64,000 nt of DNA, from contig OX352772.1 of NCBI GenBank assembly GCA_947095535.1, positions 49,185,445 through 49,249,444 on the forward strand, read 5' to 3'. A program made the translations under genes and the position numbers. This stretch comes from Poecilobothrus nobilitatus (lineage: Eukaryota > Arthropoda > Insecta > Diptera > Dolichopodidae). Below the pieces are notes generated by a model. It saw only the letters and a list, made by a program, of their open reading frames with translations, had not been told where the DNA came from and did no database searches. This document shows, piece by piece, positions 11,316 to 23,100 of the stretch (positions are counted from its first letter, which is position 1; each line of letters opens with the position of its first letter).

Positions 11316-12629
11316 TTATTAAAGTCTTCTACTAACTTTGGACGAATTTATTTCTTGTACTTTCAATAAAAGAATTATATACATAAGTTCCAAGAAATGT
11401 TAACAGTTCTTACCTTGATTAATTATTTTGCTAATTTATTATCTTCATTAAAATGGCACAAATTTTTTATTTTATTCTTTTTATTCTTAGATTAAATATA
11501 CTTTCCTTGACTAAATATATTTTACTTAGGATTTTAGTCTCTGTTTTCCTTTTTATTTTCTGTTGATCAGTTTTTTTTTTATCTCAAGTCAAATTCCTTG
11601 ATTTCCTTGATTTACCTCTCTATTTTCTATCCTGTTAAATTCCTTTATTGGATTATATTTTACTCATTCTAAATCCATTAGTTCCAGACTAATGACTAGA
11701 GGTGTTCTATATCTACTAGACTGGATTTAATTACTTTTATATTAGCAAAAACAATTTTTTTACGGAGAAAGGAAGGAATCATTAAAAAACACAAAAGAAG
11801 AACGGAGCGACCACAATTCATCTATCAACGTGTTTGGACTATAACCCCCACTAAGTACCATCTACTTTTTTGACCAGCAATAGGTTACGAAACCTAAGTA
11901 CTATTGTACTGTTTGGACAAGGAGAAATTCTCCTAAGGAAAAAAAAAATATGGATTATATGAAAAAACAAATTTTGTGTTCAGTAAAAGGCCAATGAAGA
12001 CTACTATCTACTATTTTAAATATATTAAAAGTAAGCTTATTACAATTTCTGCTACAGTCCGCTACCTCTTTTATACTTTTTTGTTATTATTTTTCCTTTT
12101 CTAGTTAAATTTTATCAAGTACTTTCGAATAGTTTTGAAACATTGGGTTTTCTTTTGTATATTTTTGAAATTTTTGTTAAAAAAAATTTCATTATTATCT
12201 TTTAGTTATCACCTCACACCTTATAACATTAATTTTTGTTTTTTGAATCAAAATAAATGTATTATAATTGCTATGATAATTAATTTATGTTTGGTATTAA
12301 ATTGTTTTATTAAAAAAAAATTAATTATTTATTAAAATAATTAATAATATATAATTAATTTTGATTATAATTAGTTTTTTATTAAAAAATTATTATATTT
12401 TAATGATGTTATCAATTTGAATAATAATGTGTATATTAATTATCTTATATATTTTACCTGCACTTTATTAACAGTTTTAAATAATACAACATTTTATTTA
12501 ATAAAAATTTTAAATCCTCAAAGGTTACAAAAACTTTAATCTAATTATGATTATAACTAAATCGATTTAAGATTAATTAGACACTTTTAAACTAAGATAG
12601 CATATACTAAACATAATAGAAAACTAAGC
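11316..12629. other. Noncoding DNA, includes repeat E copy 1
   Basis: Apart from repeat E it is AT-rich. Very high A/T at 12280-12570 (TTAATTAT words) with no coding signal. Confidence 0.5.
11755..11955 (+). repeat. Dispersed repeat family E, copy 1
   Basis: ACCACAATTCATCTATCAACGTG, then GGACTATAACCCCCACTAAG, CCATCTACTTTTTTGACCAG and a CCTAAGGAAAAAAAAAA end. The first part aligns with 53.46-53.57 kb. The poly(A) end hints at a retroposon of unknown type. Confidence 0.5.
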
Positions 12630-13128
12630 CTAAGTAGTAAGCCTATTAGTAGTACTAGTATTGTACCCACTGAAACCACTTCCTCACAGAGCCAAAATAA
12701 CAAATTAAACAACCTAACACAAAGCAATCTAATCCTCACGTATTCGTTTTCCTCCTTCTTACTGATACAAGGAACATTGAGCATTCATTAAGCCATTTTC
12801 TATTCATATTTGACGAAGCCTTCATTTGTGGGAAAAAATTGTTGGATAGTATAATTTTGATAGAAGCGTTCATTATTTTGGCTTTTTTCTCATCGGCTGG
12901 TGCCGATTTGCAAAATAGATGAAGAAAAATTAAGCCTTTTAGTAGTACTGGTATTGTATCCACTAAAACCACTTCATCACATTGCCAAAATAATGAATTA
13001 AACAACCTAACACAAAGCAGTTTAATCCTCACGTATTTGTTTTCCTCCTTCCTACTCATAAAAGGAACATAGGAGATTCACTAAGTCATTTACTATTCAT
13101 ATTTTACGAAGCTTCAGGTTGTGGAATT
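12630..13128. repeat. Tandem duplication, period about 293 bp
   Basis: Unit 1 (about 12640-12835) and unit 2 (about 12933-13128) share landmarks 293 bases apart: AGTAGTACT-GTATTGTA, CCACTTC-TCACA, TTAAACAACCTAACACAAAG and CCTCACGTATT, then the SINE-3 3' fragment. Both the SINE fragment and its neighbouring unique DNA are duplicated, so this was a segmental event after SINE insertion. Confidence 0.8.
12747..12835 (-). mobile_element. SINE-3 copy 2 (3' fragment, in tandem duplication unit 1)
   Basis: Minus-strand AAATATGAATAGAAAATGGC and the following ATGCTC-AATGTTCC-type end match the SINE-3 3' region. It shares its flanking sequence with copy 3, so it arose by duplication rather than by a separate insertion. 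Confidence 0.7.
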
Positions 13129-13350
13129 ATTAGTATCATAAACCGATTATTCGCAAATATTTTTATTTGTGCATCATCTATTATCTTATTCAAGAATTAT
13201 TTATATATGTATATGTATAAGTTATATATTCTTATTTTTATTAATTAATTTTCATATCAATAATCTATATGAGCCAACCAGGGTTTGAATCTGAAGGCTT
13301 TCGAACATTATCTCCGTGTATTAGTCTCTATATCATTGCCTAATAATTGT
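13040..13350 (-). mobile_element. SINE-3 copy 3 (near full length, decayed)
   Basis: The minus-strand head is at 13265-13345, with B box GATTCAAACCCTGG. Then come ATAATTCTTGAATAAGATAA, GAAGCTTCGTAAAATATGAA, GACTTAGTGAATC and the CCTATGTTCC end. It lies 5'-end to 5'-end with copy 4. Confidence 0.7.
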
Positions 13351-13530
13351 TCAAGAATGGGAAATTTTTATTTTAGATTGCAGGAGTATATGAGAATTCT
13401 AGCAGATCCTAAATTGACTTCTTTCCTGAATTTCTGTGTATATTATAAAAATTAGAGAACACATGTTCTGATTGTATGTTCTATAATTTAGAAAGATGGG
13501 GCATAAATAAAAATATTTGCATTTAATATT

Positions 13531-13665
13531 CTTGTACAAATAGCTTCAAGTAACTAACAGCTTAGTGAAACAAATAATTCCAGAAACTGAAGCTTAGTCA
13601 AATATAAATGACAAATAACTTAGTAGATGCCCTAATTGTTCTCTCCTTATAGGAGTGAAAAGAGA
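13531..13665 (+). mobile_element. SINE-3 copy 4 (3' part)
   Basis: CTTGTACAAATAGCTTCAAG, AACAGCTTAGTGAAACAAAT, GAAGCTTAGTCAAATATAAA, AACTTAGTAGATGCCC and TCTCCTTATAGGAGTG, followed by an A/G-rich end. The head is absent. The CTCC/GGAG hairpin near the 3' end is preserved. Confidence 0.78.
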
Positions 13666-14373
13666 ATATATATATTTAATCTTTCTATTTCTAATACGAT
13701 CTACTACATCTTTATGCGAGTGAAATACTTGACATGTATTATGCTAAATAGGCTGGAGTTTGGGTATAGTATTTTAAATACTTAGTTTAGATACTTAGGT
13801 ACTTGGTTACATAGTACAGTTACAGTAGATACTTAGTTTATTTTGCTTAGTTTGTTATGTGTCTTAATTTACATTAAAAATATTTGAAGAATAAAAGAAA
13901 ATGTTTGTTTTATTTACGATTAAATTTGTAAAAACTTTTTCTTTCATTTAAATTTAAAATGTTATATTTTAATTAAATAATTAAAATTTAAAATTAATAA
14001 ATTTACCTAATTTTTTTATTAAATAACATTTTTTTTTTTTGTTTTGATATTTTAATTTTTTTGTTTTATTATTAACTATTATCTTGATAACTTTAACCTA
14101 AAAAAATGTATGTAATCCGACCAAAAAACCATTCAATATTCGGTTAAGCTAACTGACCATGGTGAATTAATGTTTTGTTTTTCTTTTCATTTTCATTGTT
14201 TTTTTTTTTAAAGTTTTTTTTTAACAAAATTAAAGTTTTTTTTTATAACTGCTGTCCTAGAATATGATGGTTAATACATGTTGTTGTATTAGTTTTTTTT
14301 AAATAAATGATGACTTGATATCATAGTCAAATCTATGATTAATATTTTTATTTGGAGGCATTTTGCTATTTTT
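13666..14373. other. Noncoding DNA between SINE-3 copy 4 and R3 long form
   Basis: A loose ACTTAGTT/GATACTTAG repeat at 13785-13850; otherwise plain. T-runs near 14030 and 14200. Confidence 0.5.
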
Positions 14374-15660
14374 AGCACATTTCCAAAAAAAATTTGAAAA
14401 AATGTGCTTATTAGTTTCACTCTGTCCGTCCGTCCGTCTGTTTACAAAACTTCTACACCGTTAAAGATAGAGAAAAAAAAATTTAACCATGGATAGATAT
14501 CATAAAAAAAATAATTTTGTGGAACAACTTTTTCATGTAGCCCCCCAATTACGGAGCTACAGCCCCACAAACTTTGAAAAAGCCCTACTTTTAAATGCAT
14601 ATATCTTATGTTCTGCTTAAGATTTTTTCAATCTGAAAACGTCATTCGACAGGTATTTTCTTTAGCTTTATAAATTAATATCAAAATTATACAATTTTTT
14701 TAAATTTAGTATTTAAATTTACCGTTATGTAAAAACCAAATTTTGAATGATTTTTCTACTTTCATAACTCCGGCACGCTTTCAGATAGAGGCTTGAAATT
14801 GAGGCAAGAAAGAACTTTTAGAATTAGTATAAGTTTGCTCAGAAAATTTTTTTGGAACACCCCCTGTTTATGAGCTATTAGGGCTTAAAAATTGAAAATT
14901 TGCTATTTTTAAACACCTGTAACTTGGGAACCTGTACACATTTCACTTCTGCAAGATATAAAAATTAAAGCTACAGTAATATATTTTAACGTGTGTTAAA
15001 GGTTTATTTTAGTTGTAAAGGGTTCCAAAGTTGCAGCTCTTCAAAATTGCAAAAAAGCCTAATTTTCAGATGTATATATCTCAGGCTCTGCGTAATAGTT
15101 TTGCAATCTAAAACTGCCAGAAGATCGAAAATTTTATTATCTATATAAAACAATATCAAAACTATGTAATATTTTGTAATTTACTATTTAAATTTACCGT
15201 TATGTGAAAACCACATTTTGCATGAAATTTCTTTTTTCATAACTCCGGCACGCTTTGAGATAGGAACCCGAAATATTGAGACGAGAAAGAACTTTTAGAA
15301 TTAGTATAAGTTTCCTCAGAAAATGTTTTGGTAGTATCCCCTATTTAAGAGTTATTACGCCTCAAAAATTTAAAATTTGCTGTTTTTAGACACCTGTAAC
15401 TTAGGCACCTGTAAACATTTTTCTTCGGCAAGACATGAAAATTAAAGGTTCAATAATATATTTTTATGTGTGTTAACGGTTTTTATATAGGGTTCCGGAC
15501 TTACAGCCCCTCAAAATTTCAGAAAAGTCCTATTTTCAATTTTTTTCTTATTACATGAACTTTTCAAATTTTTGTGCAAGTCACACTTTTAAACAGTTTG
15601 TATTGAGTTTTGGAAATGTGCGCTTTTAAAAACCATTGGTTTACATTCTACCTTGTTTTT
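14374..15660. mobile_element. TIR repeat family R3, long form (internal 475-bp tandem duplication)
   Basis: The left end AGCACATTTCCAAAAA and the right end TTTTGGAAATGTGCGC (about 15610-15624) are inverted repeats. The interior begins with a GTCCGTCCGTCCGTCTGT block and ACCGTTAAAG. It then carries two diverged copies of a unit containing ACCGTTATGT...CATAACTCCGGCACGCTTT (ACCGTTATGT at 14721 and 15196, period 475). Homology with the short form continues about 35 bases beyond the right TIR. Confidence 0.75.
14570..15520. repeat. Two-unit tandem repeat, period about 475 bp
   Basis: Paired landmarks repeat in order: ACCGTTATGT, CATAACTCCGGCACGCTTT, AGAAAGAACTTTTAGAATTA, GACACCTGTAACTT-type and a GTAACTT-GGCACCTGTA block, then a CTGTAAAGGGTTCC-type block. 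The two units differ by frequent substitutions, so the duplication is old. Confidence 0.8.
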
Positions 15661-17254
15661 TTTTAATATGTATAAATTCAGAATTTTGATCGTCAATTAA
15701 TTTTTTACTTTGGATTGTTCTATAATATTTGTTCTGTAATATGTCTTTAATTTAGAGCTTTTTAAAGTTACGATGCACAAAAATATGACTGTTAATGTAA
15801 CTAATGAAATAAAATTTCTATTCTATAAGCTTTTATGGGATCTGCAGTTATGATTTTATTTTATTATTAAAATTTTGAATTCTATTTTGATCGTATTCCA
15901 GCTCTGGTAGGAAACTTTTGATTTTTTTTAATCTCTCTTTGGACTGCTTTATCTTTACCATAACTGTCTATTCTACATTGCTAGTGACGATGAAATAAAC
16001 CGAAAATAATTGGAGAAATCAAGTTGTGAAAACAACCGTGAAGAAACAACATTAAAGGAAGCAGCAGTGAAGAATGCAAGAATGAAGATAGCAACAGTAA
16101 AGAAAGGAATAGTGAAGCAAATAACCGTATAAAATTTAAAAAATGCCTAGAATAATAAAGTTCTATTAAACTGGGTTCTGTTCAACTGCGAATTTTAATA
16201 AACTTCTATTGAACTGGGAACTTTAAACTAGATACAAAAGAAACCAAATACATAAAAGTTAGTAAGGTAGAAAAGTTTAAATGAAACAACTAGTTTAGAT
16301 GAAATTAAATAACGATACTAAAGCTGTAATATGTGAATGAATGTACATCTAATGAAAATTTCCAGTACGATGTTGTTAATTTTTTGATTTTAGTTTATAT
16401 ATGTATTATAACAAAAATAATCTGCATGCATTTGTTACAATTTCACTGTTATAACCATAACGCTTAAAATATTCCTTTAAATAAAAATATTTTTTTTTTT
16501 TTTTATAAAAAAAAAAAAATTGTTACTTTTTTTTTAAACGTTAGTCAAATTTAATGCCATTTTTTTTCGCAAATTTTTATTTGATGTTATTTTAGATTTT
16601 TTTTTTTTTTTTGAATTTTGTTGGTTTTCGCAATCATGTATTTTTGTAAACATGTCCATTATAGTAAAAATACCAGTTAGTCTTTATCTTTTCAATTGAA
16701 TTGAATTGTATATTCAATTCATTCTGTCTAATAAAAGAACTAATGAATGGGAATGAAGTGCCGCAAAAATATTATAGGATGTTTATTATGTATTTACGTG
16801 TAACGTACGAATGAAGGATTGTGTTTTAAAAAGATTTTGCAAAAATATGTGAAATGAATATTTAAATTATGTAAAACTTCTTGTGACACAAACTTAATTT
16901 TATAGCAATCAGTTTATTATCAATATTTTATGATGCCTATAATAAGTGTGATATGTTTGACTAACTTTCTTTTCTTCAAAATATTTTAAATAAGATATTA
17001 AAAATTTTTGTGTTGGAATTTAAACTAAATCAGTAATAGTTAGAATATGTTAATGCCTCAAACAAGGTGGGTAATATCTTATATATTTCACATTTAACAT
17101 TTTAATTGTTCATTTAATATCTAAAACAACCTGTCCTTCAGGACAATTTTTAAAAATATACAAAAAAAATTATTATATAAACTTTACTCTAGATAATAAA
17201 TTTTATTATATCGCCTGATAGTGTGAAAGCGCCTTTAAAGTAATCTAATAGTAA

Positions 17255-17335
17255 CTGTATAAAAAAAGAGTCTGCATTCTGTACAAAGTCCTATGCCCCA
17301 ATAGAAGATAAATGCAGTAGGAGAAAAAGAAACAG
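17255..17335 (+). repeat. Possible LINE 3'-end fragment
   Basis: AAAGTCCTATGCCCC followed by an A/G-rich tail resembles the AAAGTCCTATGTTCC plus A/G-rich 3' end of the RTE-like fragment at 24.6 kb (VLCS/LCPN-type terminus). Only about 50 bases are alignable by eye. Confidence 0.3.
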
Positions 17336-18259
17336 CTTCAAATAATTATTTTTATTCAACTGTTCATTACCCGTCTAAAATTATCGTACAAGATAAAGCA
17401 AGACAAATATTATATATTTTATAATCTCAAGCATGTTTTTGTTATTTTATATTACCATATTTATAGACCATTACGAAATAAACTATTACGATATAAATTT
17501 CCCGTAGTAGGTGTGATCTGACCTAATATTATTGGATATGGTATGAACCCAAAAAAAAACCCGCAACTTAACAAGTTTCACGCCATTTATCATAGGCATT
17601 TAGAAAAAGAAACAAGACTTTAGTTGAGACTTCTTATGCCTTTCTAGAAACAAATGCATTGGTAAAAAGTCATACTATCTTAAACTTCAAACTATATGTC
17701 TTAACTATATAACTTCTACGAACTCAAATAACTGATTTCCTTTCGAAAAGCAGAATGAATATTTCAAAATAAGCAATTAAAATCAGTCATCCAATCATCG
17801 TCTTTTTTGAATTTATACACTAGGCGGCAAATAAATTCATTCTATTTCTCTTTTTATTTCCATTTCATTTCATTATTGCTTCAATTTTCTGAGTGGAAGT
17901 AAAAAAAAAAAAAAATTTACAAAATGAAAAGGGGAAGAGAGTAAAAAAGAAATAAAAGTGCTATTGCATTCATCAGTTATATTTACATATCTCAGGCAAA
18001 GTACACAAGTACAATATATACTTATACTAGTTGATCAGTGTCAGCCGCAGCGTTATTTATCAAAAAGTATCATTTTTGTACATATTATAATATGTAGTGT
18101 ATATTTTGTTTATTTGCAATGGGATGAACTGATGTAAACGGTTTTTTTTTTTTATTTTCATAGTCTTTTATGAACTCTTGTTAATTGTTGTAGTTTTTTT
18201 TTCTATTTTTTTTTTTTTTTTGTTTTTTCAACTTTTAACACATATGCTGAACATATCAG

Positions 18260-18349
18260 GGTGTGCTGATCCAGAAGGAGAACGAACAACAGGACGTCAA
18301 AAAAGCTATGCAAAATGATAATAATCGAGCAAGAGGAGTAACATACAGT
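18260..18349 (+). other. Candidate short exon after a strong polypyrimidine tract
   Basis: A long T tract and ATATCAG end at 18259. The following 90 bases are much richer in G and C than their surroundings. The frame reads GVLIQKENEQQDVKKAMQND and then NNRARGVTY with no stop, and weak donors (GGA/GTAACA, ACA/GTAGGA) follow. No homologue recognised. An untranslated exon or an old insertion is equally possible. Confidence 0.25.
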
Positions 18350-19486
18350 AGGAATGGAAATATTAAAATTTTGTTAGTCTTATGTGAAAAATTGTTTTAT
18401 ATTTTCTTTTCTTGACATTTTAAACGTTGGTTCTTTATAACTTTTCTTTTATATTTTTTGGTTTGACTATTTGACATTTACTTTTATAACGGGAAACTTG
18501 ATGAATTAAAATAAAAAAAAAAAAAACTCATATGAATGAACAATTTATGGGTTGTTTTTTTTTAATGATAATTTTCATTTTCATTTTAAGCTTTGTTAAA
18601 TAACTGGTTGTATTTTTTTTTTTTTATTTCTGAAAAATATAGCCATAGCTACTAGGTGTTATTTTATTACAGTTGATTTTTTTTCGAAGTCCTCATAAGG
18701 ATTTTTTTGCACGTTATGCATACATGAATAGTGATTTTGCATTTTTTTTTGTTTTTGTTTTGGTTTTTTTTTTTTAAAGTGTAAAAAATGGAATAAATTT
18801 GGTTGAATTTTTTTTGTATTATTTTTGTATAAAAAGTGCGAATATGTGGTGTTTATTCATTGCCAGTTTGTAGTGGTTTTTATGTAACGTGATTTTGGTT
18901 GCGGGTAGCGGTTTTTGTTTTTTTATTATTATTTTTCTTTATTTTTTCATCAAAATTAAGATAACCGAAAATCAAATTTCAAGTTTGATATTTTTTTATC
19001 CTCACTTTTTTTGTTTTTATAATGGGCGCGTTTTTTTTATAGAAAAAAAAAAGCAAAGGGAAAAAACAAAAAAAGTTAAGAATTAAACCATATGTTGATA
19101 ATTATGCAATCTTTTAACAAAAAACAAAAAAAAAATAAAGAAATTGAAAAAACTAGGTCATTTAATTTTTATAATATTTTACTTACATTTTAATTTTTTG
19201 AATTTTGTTTATTTTCATTTATTGAATATTAAAATTTATTTGATAAGATATTAACAGTATTATATCAACAAGTTAACTGAACTGATATGTCATCATTTTT
19301 CAAGCTTTGTTATCGATCATTATATGAAACATTTTTTTTCAAATTAAAATCTTTATTCTTATCAGCTGTCAGAATTCTCAAAAGATATATTAATTTCATA
19401 GTTAAATTAGACTCTGTTTGTGAAGTTATTCTAATTAGAACAAAAATGATTTCATGTTAATTAACAATTGACAACATCACTTCTTA

Positions 19487-20112
19487 CATTATCCAACTCA
19501 TAGCGTAGTGGTTAATTCGTTAACCTTTCAATAGGAGGCTTTTGAGTTCAAACACCGGTCAGGTCAAATGTATACAGAAAAAATAATTAACAATTTTATA
19601 TTGTAACAACGTATATTACATTATTATTATTAATGTGTACATTATCATTATTAGCTTTGGATACGTTATACAGGAAGGTGTTATATACTACTGCATAATG
19701 TAATCCACTGATGCCACTGATTCTATAGCAAATAATATAATAACGAACAATAATAATAATAGATACTACAGTGATAGTGAGGTTGCCTTCAATTATTTCC
19801 TCATAGAAAAGTGTTATATAATACTGTATCTTGTCACTGTTAATATCTATCGTCACAGAAAGCAAAATAGTAATAAAAATAGACGGATTCATTGTTCCCT
19901 TACAGTCCCACTCCTCAATTCAATATTTCCGGTTCCTTGCCATGTTTTTCTTATATCCTTATTTCCTAGCCAATATAGTGCGTTAGCAGTTAAGGGTTGC
20001 ATACCATTATATTAGCTGAAAAGGAGTTGGGTTTAGTCACTAAGAATCTGACATTACCAAAAAAGTATTCTAAGTATCTTTGAAGGATTCCCACCTCCCT
20101 TAAGAAAAGGAA
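19487..20112 (+). mobile_element. SINE-2 copy 2 (near full length)
   Basis: It starts CATTATCCAACTCAT...GTAGTGGTTAA, with B box GAGTTCAAACACCGGTC. The spacer is TAA-rich, the duplicated CTACTACTGCATAATGTAA / ATACTGTATCTTGTCACTG units follow, and the 3' block has TTAGTCACTAAGAATCTGAC and GATTCCCACCTCCCTTAAG. It is diverged from copy 1 by many substitutions. No clear target duplication was found. Chance frames on both strands arise from this element. Confidence 0.8.
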
Positions 20113-23100
20113 ACCCAATGCGTTTAACGGGTAAATCGTTTCCCTGTTTATTACAGCTAGTTTACAAAACAAGTCACTGATTAATCCTTTGATAATAACT
20201 GGGAAGAATAATCGTGCCAGTTTTAATTAACATTAAACCTTATTCTTTATTTAAAAAAAATATTGAAGACAAATTAAATATATTTTTCAGAATTGTATGA
20301 ATAAAGTTATACAGTAAAACCCGTTTAAAACTACATCGCTTAAGATATCATATCACTTCTACTGATCTTAGGAATATTTCCATGTAACAGTGATCTTTTT
20401 AAAATGACATCGCAAAGACAAACTGCTTTATAAGTTTTAAATTAACACTCAATTTCTATTTGAATATAGTTTATTACGACGATGTGTATAAAAAACGATT
20501 ATTTTTTTATTTTTTATTTATTTTTTAACTTTTGAAGCGTAGGCCAATTGCAATTAGTTTGTTTCAATTGACAAAAATATCATAACTTTTAGCAATTAAC
20601 AAATGATCAAATTTTAAATAATTAGATGAGAACAGAAGAAGTTGAAAATCACAAAGAAAAAGATTTTTGGAAACGTAACAATATTCCATTTGGAATTTGA
20701 CAGATTTGTTGCATTAAATAAAAGCTAGTTATAGTAAAATTAACAACAAAAGAGAGCAAAACTATACAACTTTCTTTAATAGAAAAGTAAATATAAGAAT
20801 ACCAGTTGTAAATGGTCATAAATCTGCGTCATAAATTGTACATGAATTTGATCTAATTTGAAAAACATAAAAACTTATGCTTTTTTAAATTTTTATAATA
20901 TGAAAAAATAGGAAACCATTTTATAACGTTTATAAAATTTTGATGATCCCTTCAATTCTATTTTAAACCGTTTTTATTGTACTTTTAAAAAAATTTAAAA
21001 TTCCAGACCGGAAAAAATGTACTTTATAAAAATTACTTTAAATGTAAATTTCATTTATATGTAAATGAAAAATTCATTTATATTTGGACCCAAGGACTAT
21101 TTATTAGTTTTGAATTTTAATAGAAAATTATCAGTTAGTAAGATTGATTATAAAGATTTGATTGATGATGCAGTAATAGGGATTATTATAGAAGAATTCC
21201 TAAAACAAAATAATTTATATTTGGTACGATTAAGTTCCTCTAAACGCTCTTTCTTAAAAATTATTTTTAAAAATATTCATGAATTTCTGAACAGTTCGAA
21301 TATGTCTTATATTTCTGAAGAGAATCAATGTCAGCAACTAGCGAGACTGCATAAAGATGAGTAAGTTTTGTTTCTTTTTAGGGTATGTATATGGTATATT
21401 CTGCCATATTCATAGTATAGATACCCAATTGTTTTAATATCAATCCAACTGTTGTTTAACAATCAGGACAATTGCTTTCTACAAACATCGAGTTATCCTT
21501 GGATCTCATATTGGACAATTGTACTGTAGCAATTAAATATTAAATAGATCTACTTCAATTTATCAAAAGTTATTAAAAAAAGTTATCAAGAGCATTTTTC
21601 AAAGAATGTATCCATCTATAGTATAAAATGATACCTAGTTGAAAAACATTGACAGGACAATGTATAGAGAAATAATCAAAAATGATTTTAAATTTTATTT
21701 ATCTATACATATATAATTTTTACAAATATGTATTAATTTTATTATTTTTGCCTACTAAATCGACCAAATTCGCCATAGTCTAATTATATTTATTCTCTAA
21801 TGTATGTTTTACTTAACTAAAATAATTTTATTAAAAATTAATTACAGTTATTGAAGCCAAAAAAATAAAAAATTCACAATTTTATTAGTAAATAATTTAT
21901 TAAAATTTTAAAGTACAATAAAAAAACTTTTTTTCAAAAAAATTACGTTTCATTTTATATCATAAGTCACTCAAGAAATACATCAAAGAATGTGTTTTTA
22001 ATATTTGCCCACTACTTTTACATACATTATTTATATAAACATATTTAAACATACACATCATACAATCTACATAAATGTTTACAATGAATAAATTTTAATG
22101 ACATTCTATTTTCAAAGATACATAATTTTATGACATGTATTATGTCATCATAATGTTGATTTCTCTAAGGAAGTCATTTAATTTGTCTAATTTTCCTCTT
22201 AACATCACATTCATTGTTCTAAAAAAAAGATATATTTAGATAATTCTCTACATTTACAATCTCTATAATAGCTATGCATATTTACTTCCAAGTTAGCACA
22301 TGCAAATAATATATAACAGAATATTATTCATACTTATGTGTTACAGTAAACCTAAATTAAATTTTGTGATTAATTTTGTTAACAACATTGTTGCTAAACA
22401 TTTACAATAAATTATAAATCCTCAATTTTTTTTTTTGACTTAATGCCTCAGATTTTCCTAAGTAATTCATTTTATTTTGTTTTTTTTTTTGGCTTTTCTG
22501 ATAACTTTAACTTTATTATTGTTAGATACATTTTTGATTTAAATGTTGATAAACATGTTGATATAGATAAAATGTACAATAGTGTGCGAAATAAAAGTGT
22601 TTTTTTTTTTGAATTTTTTAATATTCTTTTTTATTTCCCTTGATTTCAAGTAACCCGCGAAACATTAAACGGTCACTTTATGCTAAGAAATACCAAATCA
22701 CATTTTTAATTATTAAATATAATAAAATATAAAGGTTTAATGGTTGTAAACATTATTATCTATTAATAAATAAATATTTTTTGTATCGGGTGCCGACTGC
22801 AATTAACTACACATTAAATTAATTTTAAAATAGACTAAACAGTTCAAAAAGTGTTGTAATTCATGAATTAGAATAGAAAATCACTGCATTCTAATAATTA
22901 GTTGGTCATTAAGTTTAATTGGTTCAATAAGCTAACTTAAATATTGTTATTAAATTGGCCATTAAATATTATTTCCAATGTTATTCATTTTCATATGGGA
23001 TCAAGTGAGAAAAAGCAAAAGGGGTGCAACAACAACTATGATATTTTATGAACGTGATATTTTGATATAACAAAATATGTGAGTTCATCTTCATTTTTAG

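Larger units (their letters stand above)
15661..19486. other. Noncoding DNA between R3 long form and SINE-2 copy 2
   Basis: A charged 40-codon frame at 16010-16132 contains loosely repeated AGCA-CAGT-AAGAA words. The possible LINE 3' end is at 17.26 kb and the candidate exon at 18.26 kb. The rest is T-run-rich sequence, strongest at 18.1-18.8 kb. Confidence 0.5.

Noticed and set aside
12587..13059. Two similar minus-strand ORFs of 65 and 107 codons, suggesting a duplicated gene
   Set aside because: Their similarity is explained by the 293-bp tandem duplication containing SINE-3 sequence; one frame is not conserved against the other beyond DNA identity.
19596..19892. 98-codon minus-strand ORF
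   Set aside because: It lies inside SINE-2 copy 2 and comes from its TAA/ATT repeats.
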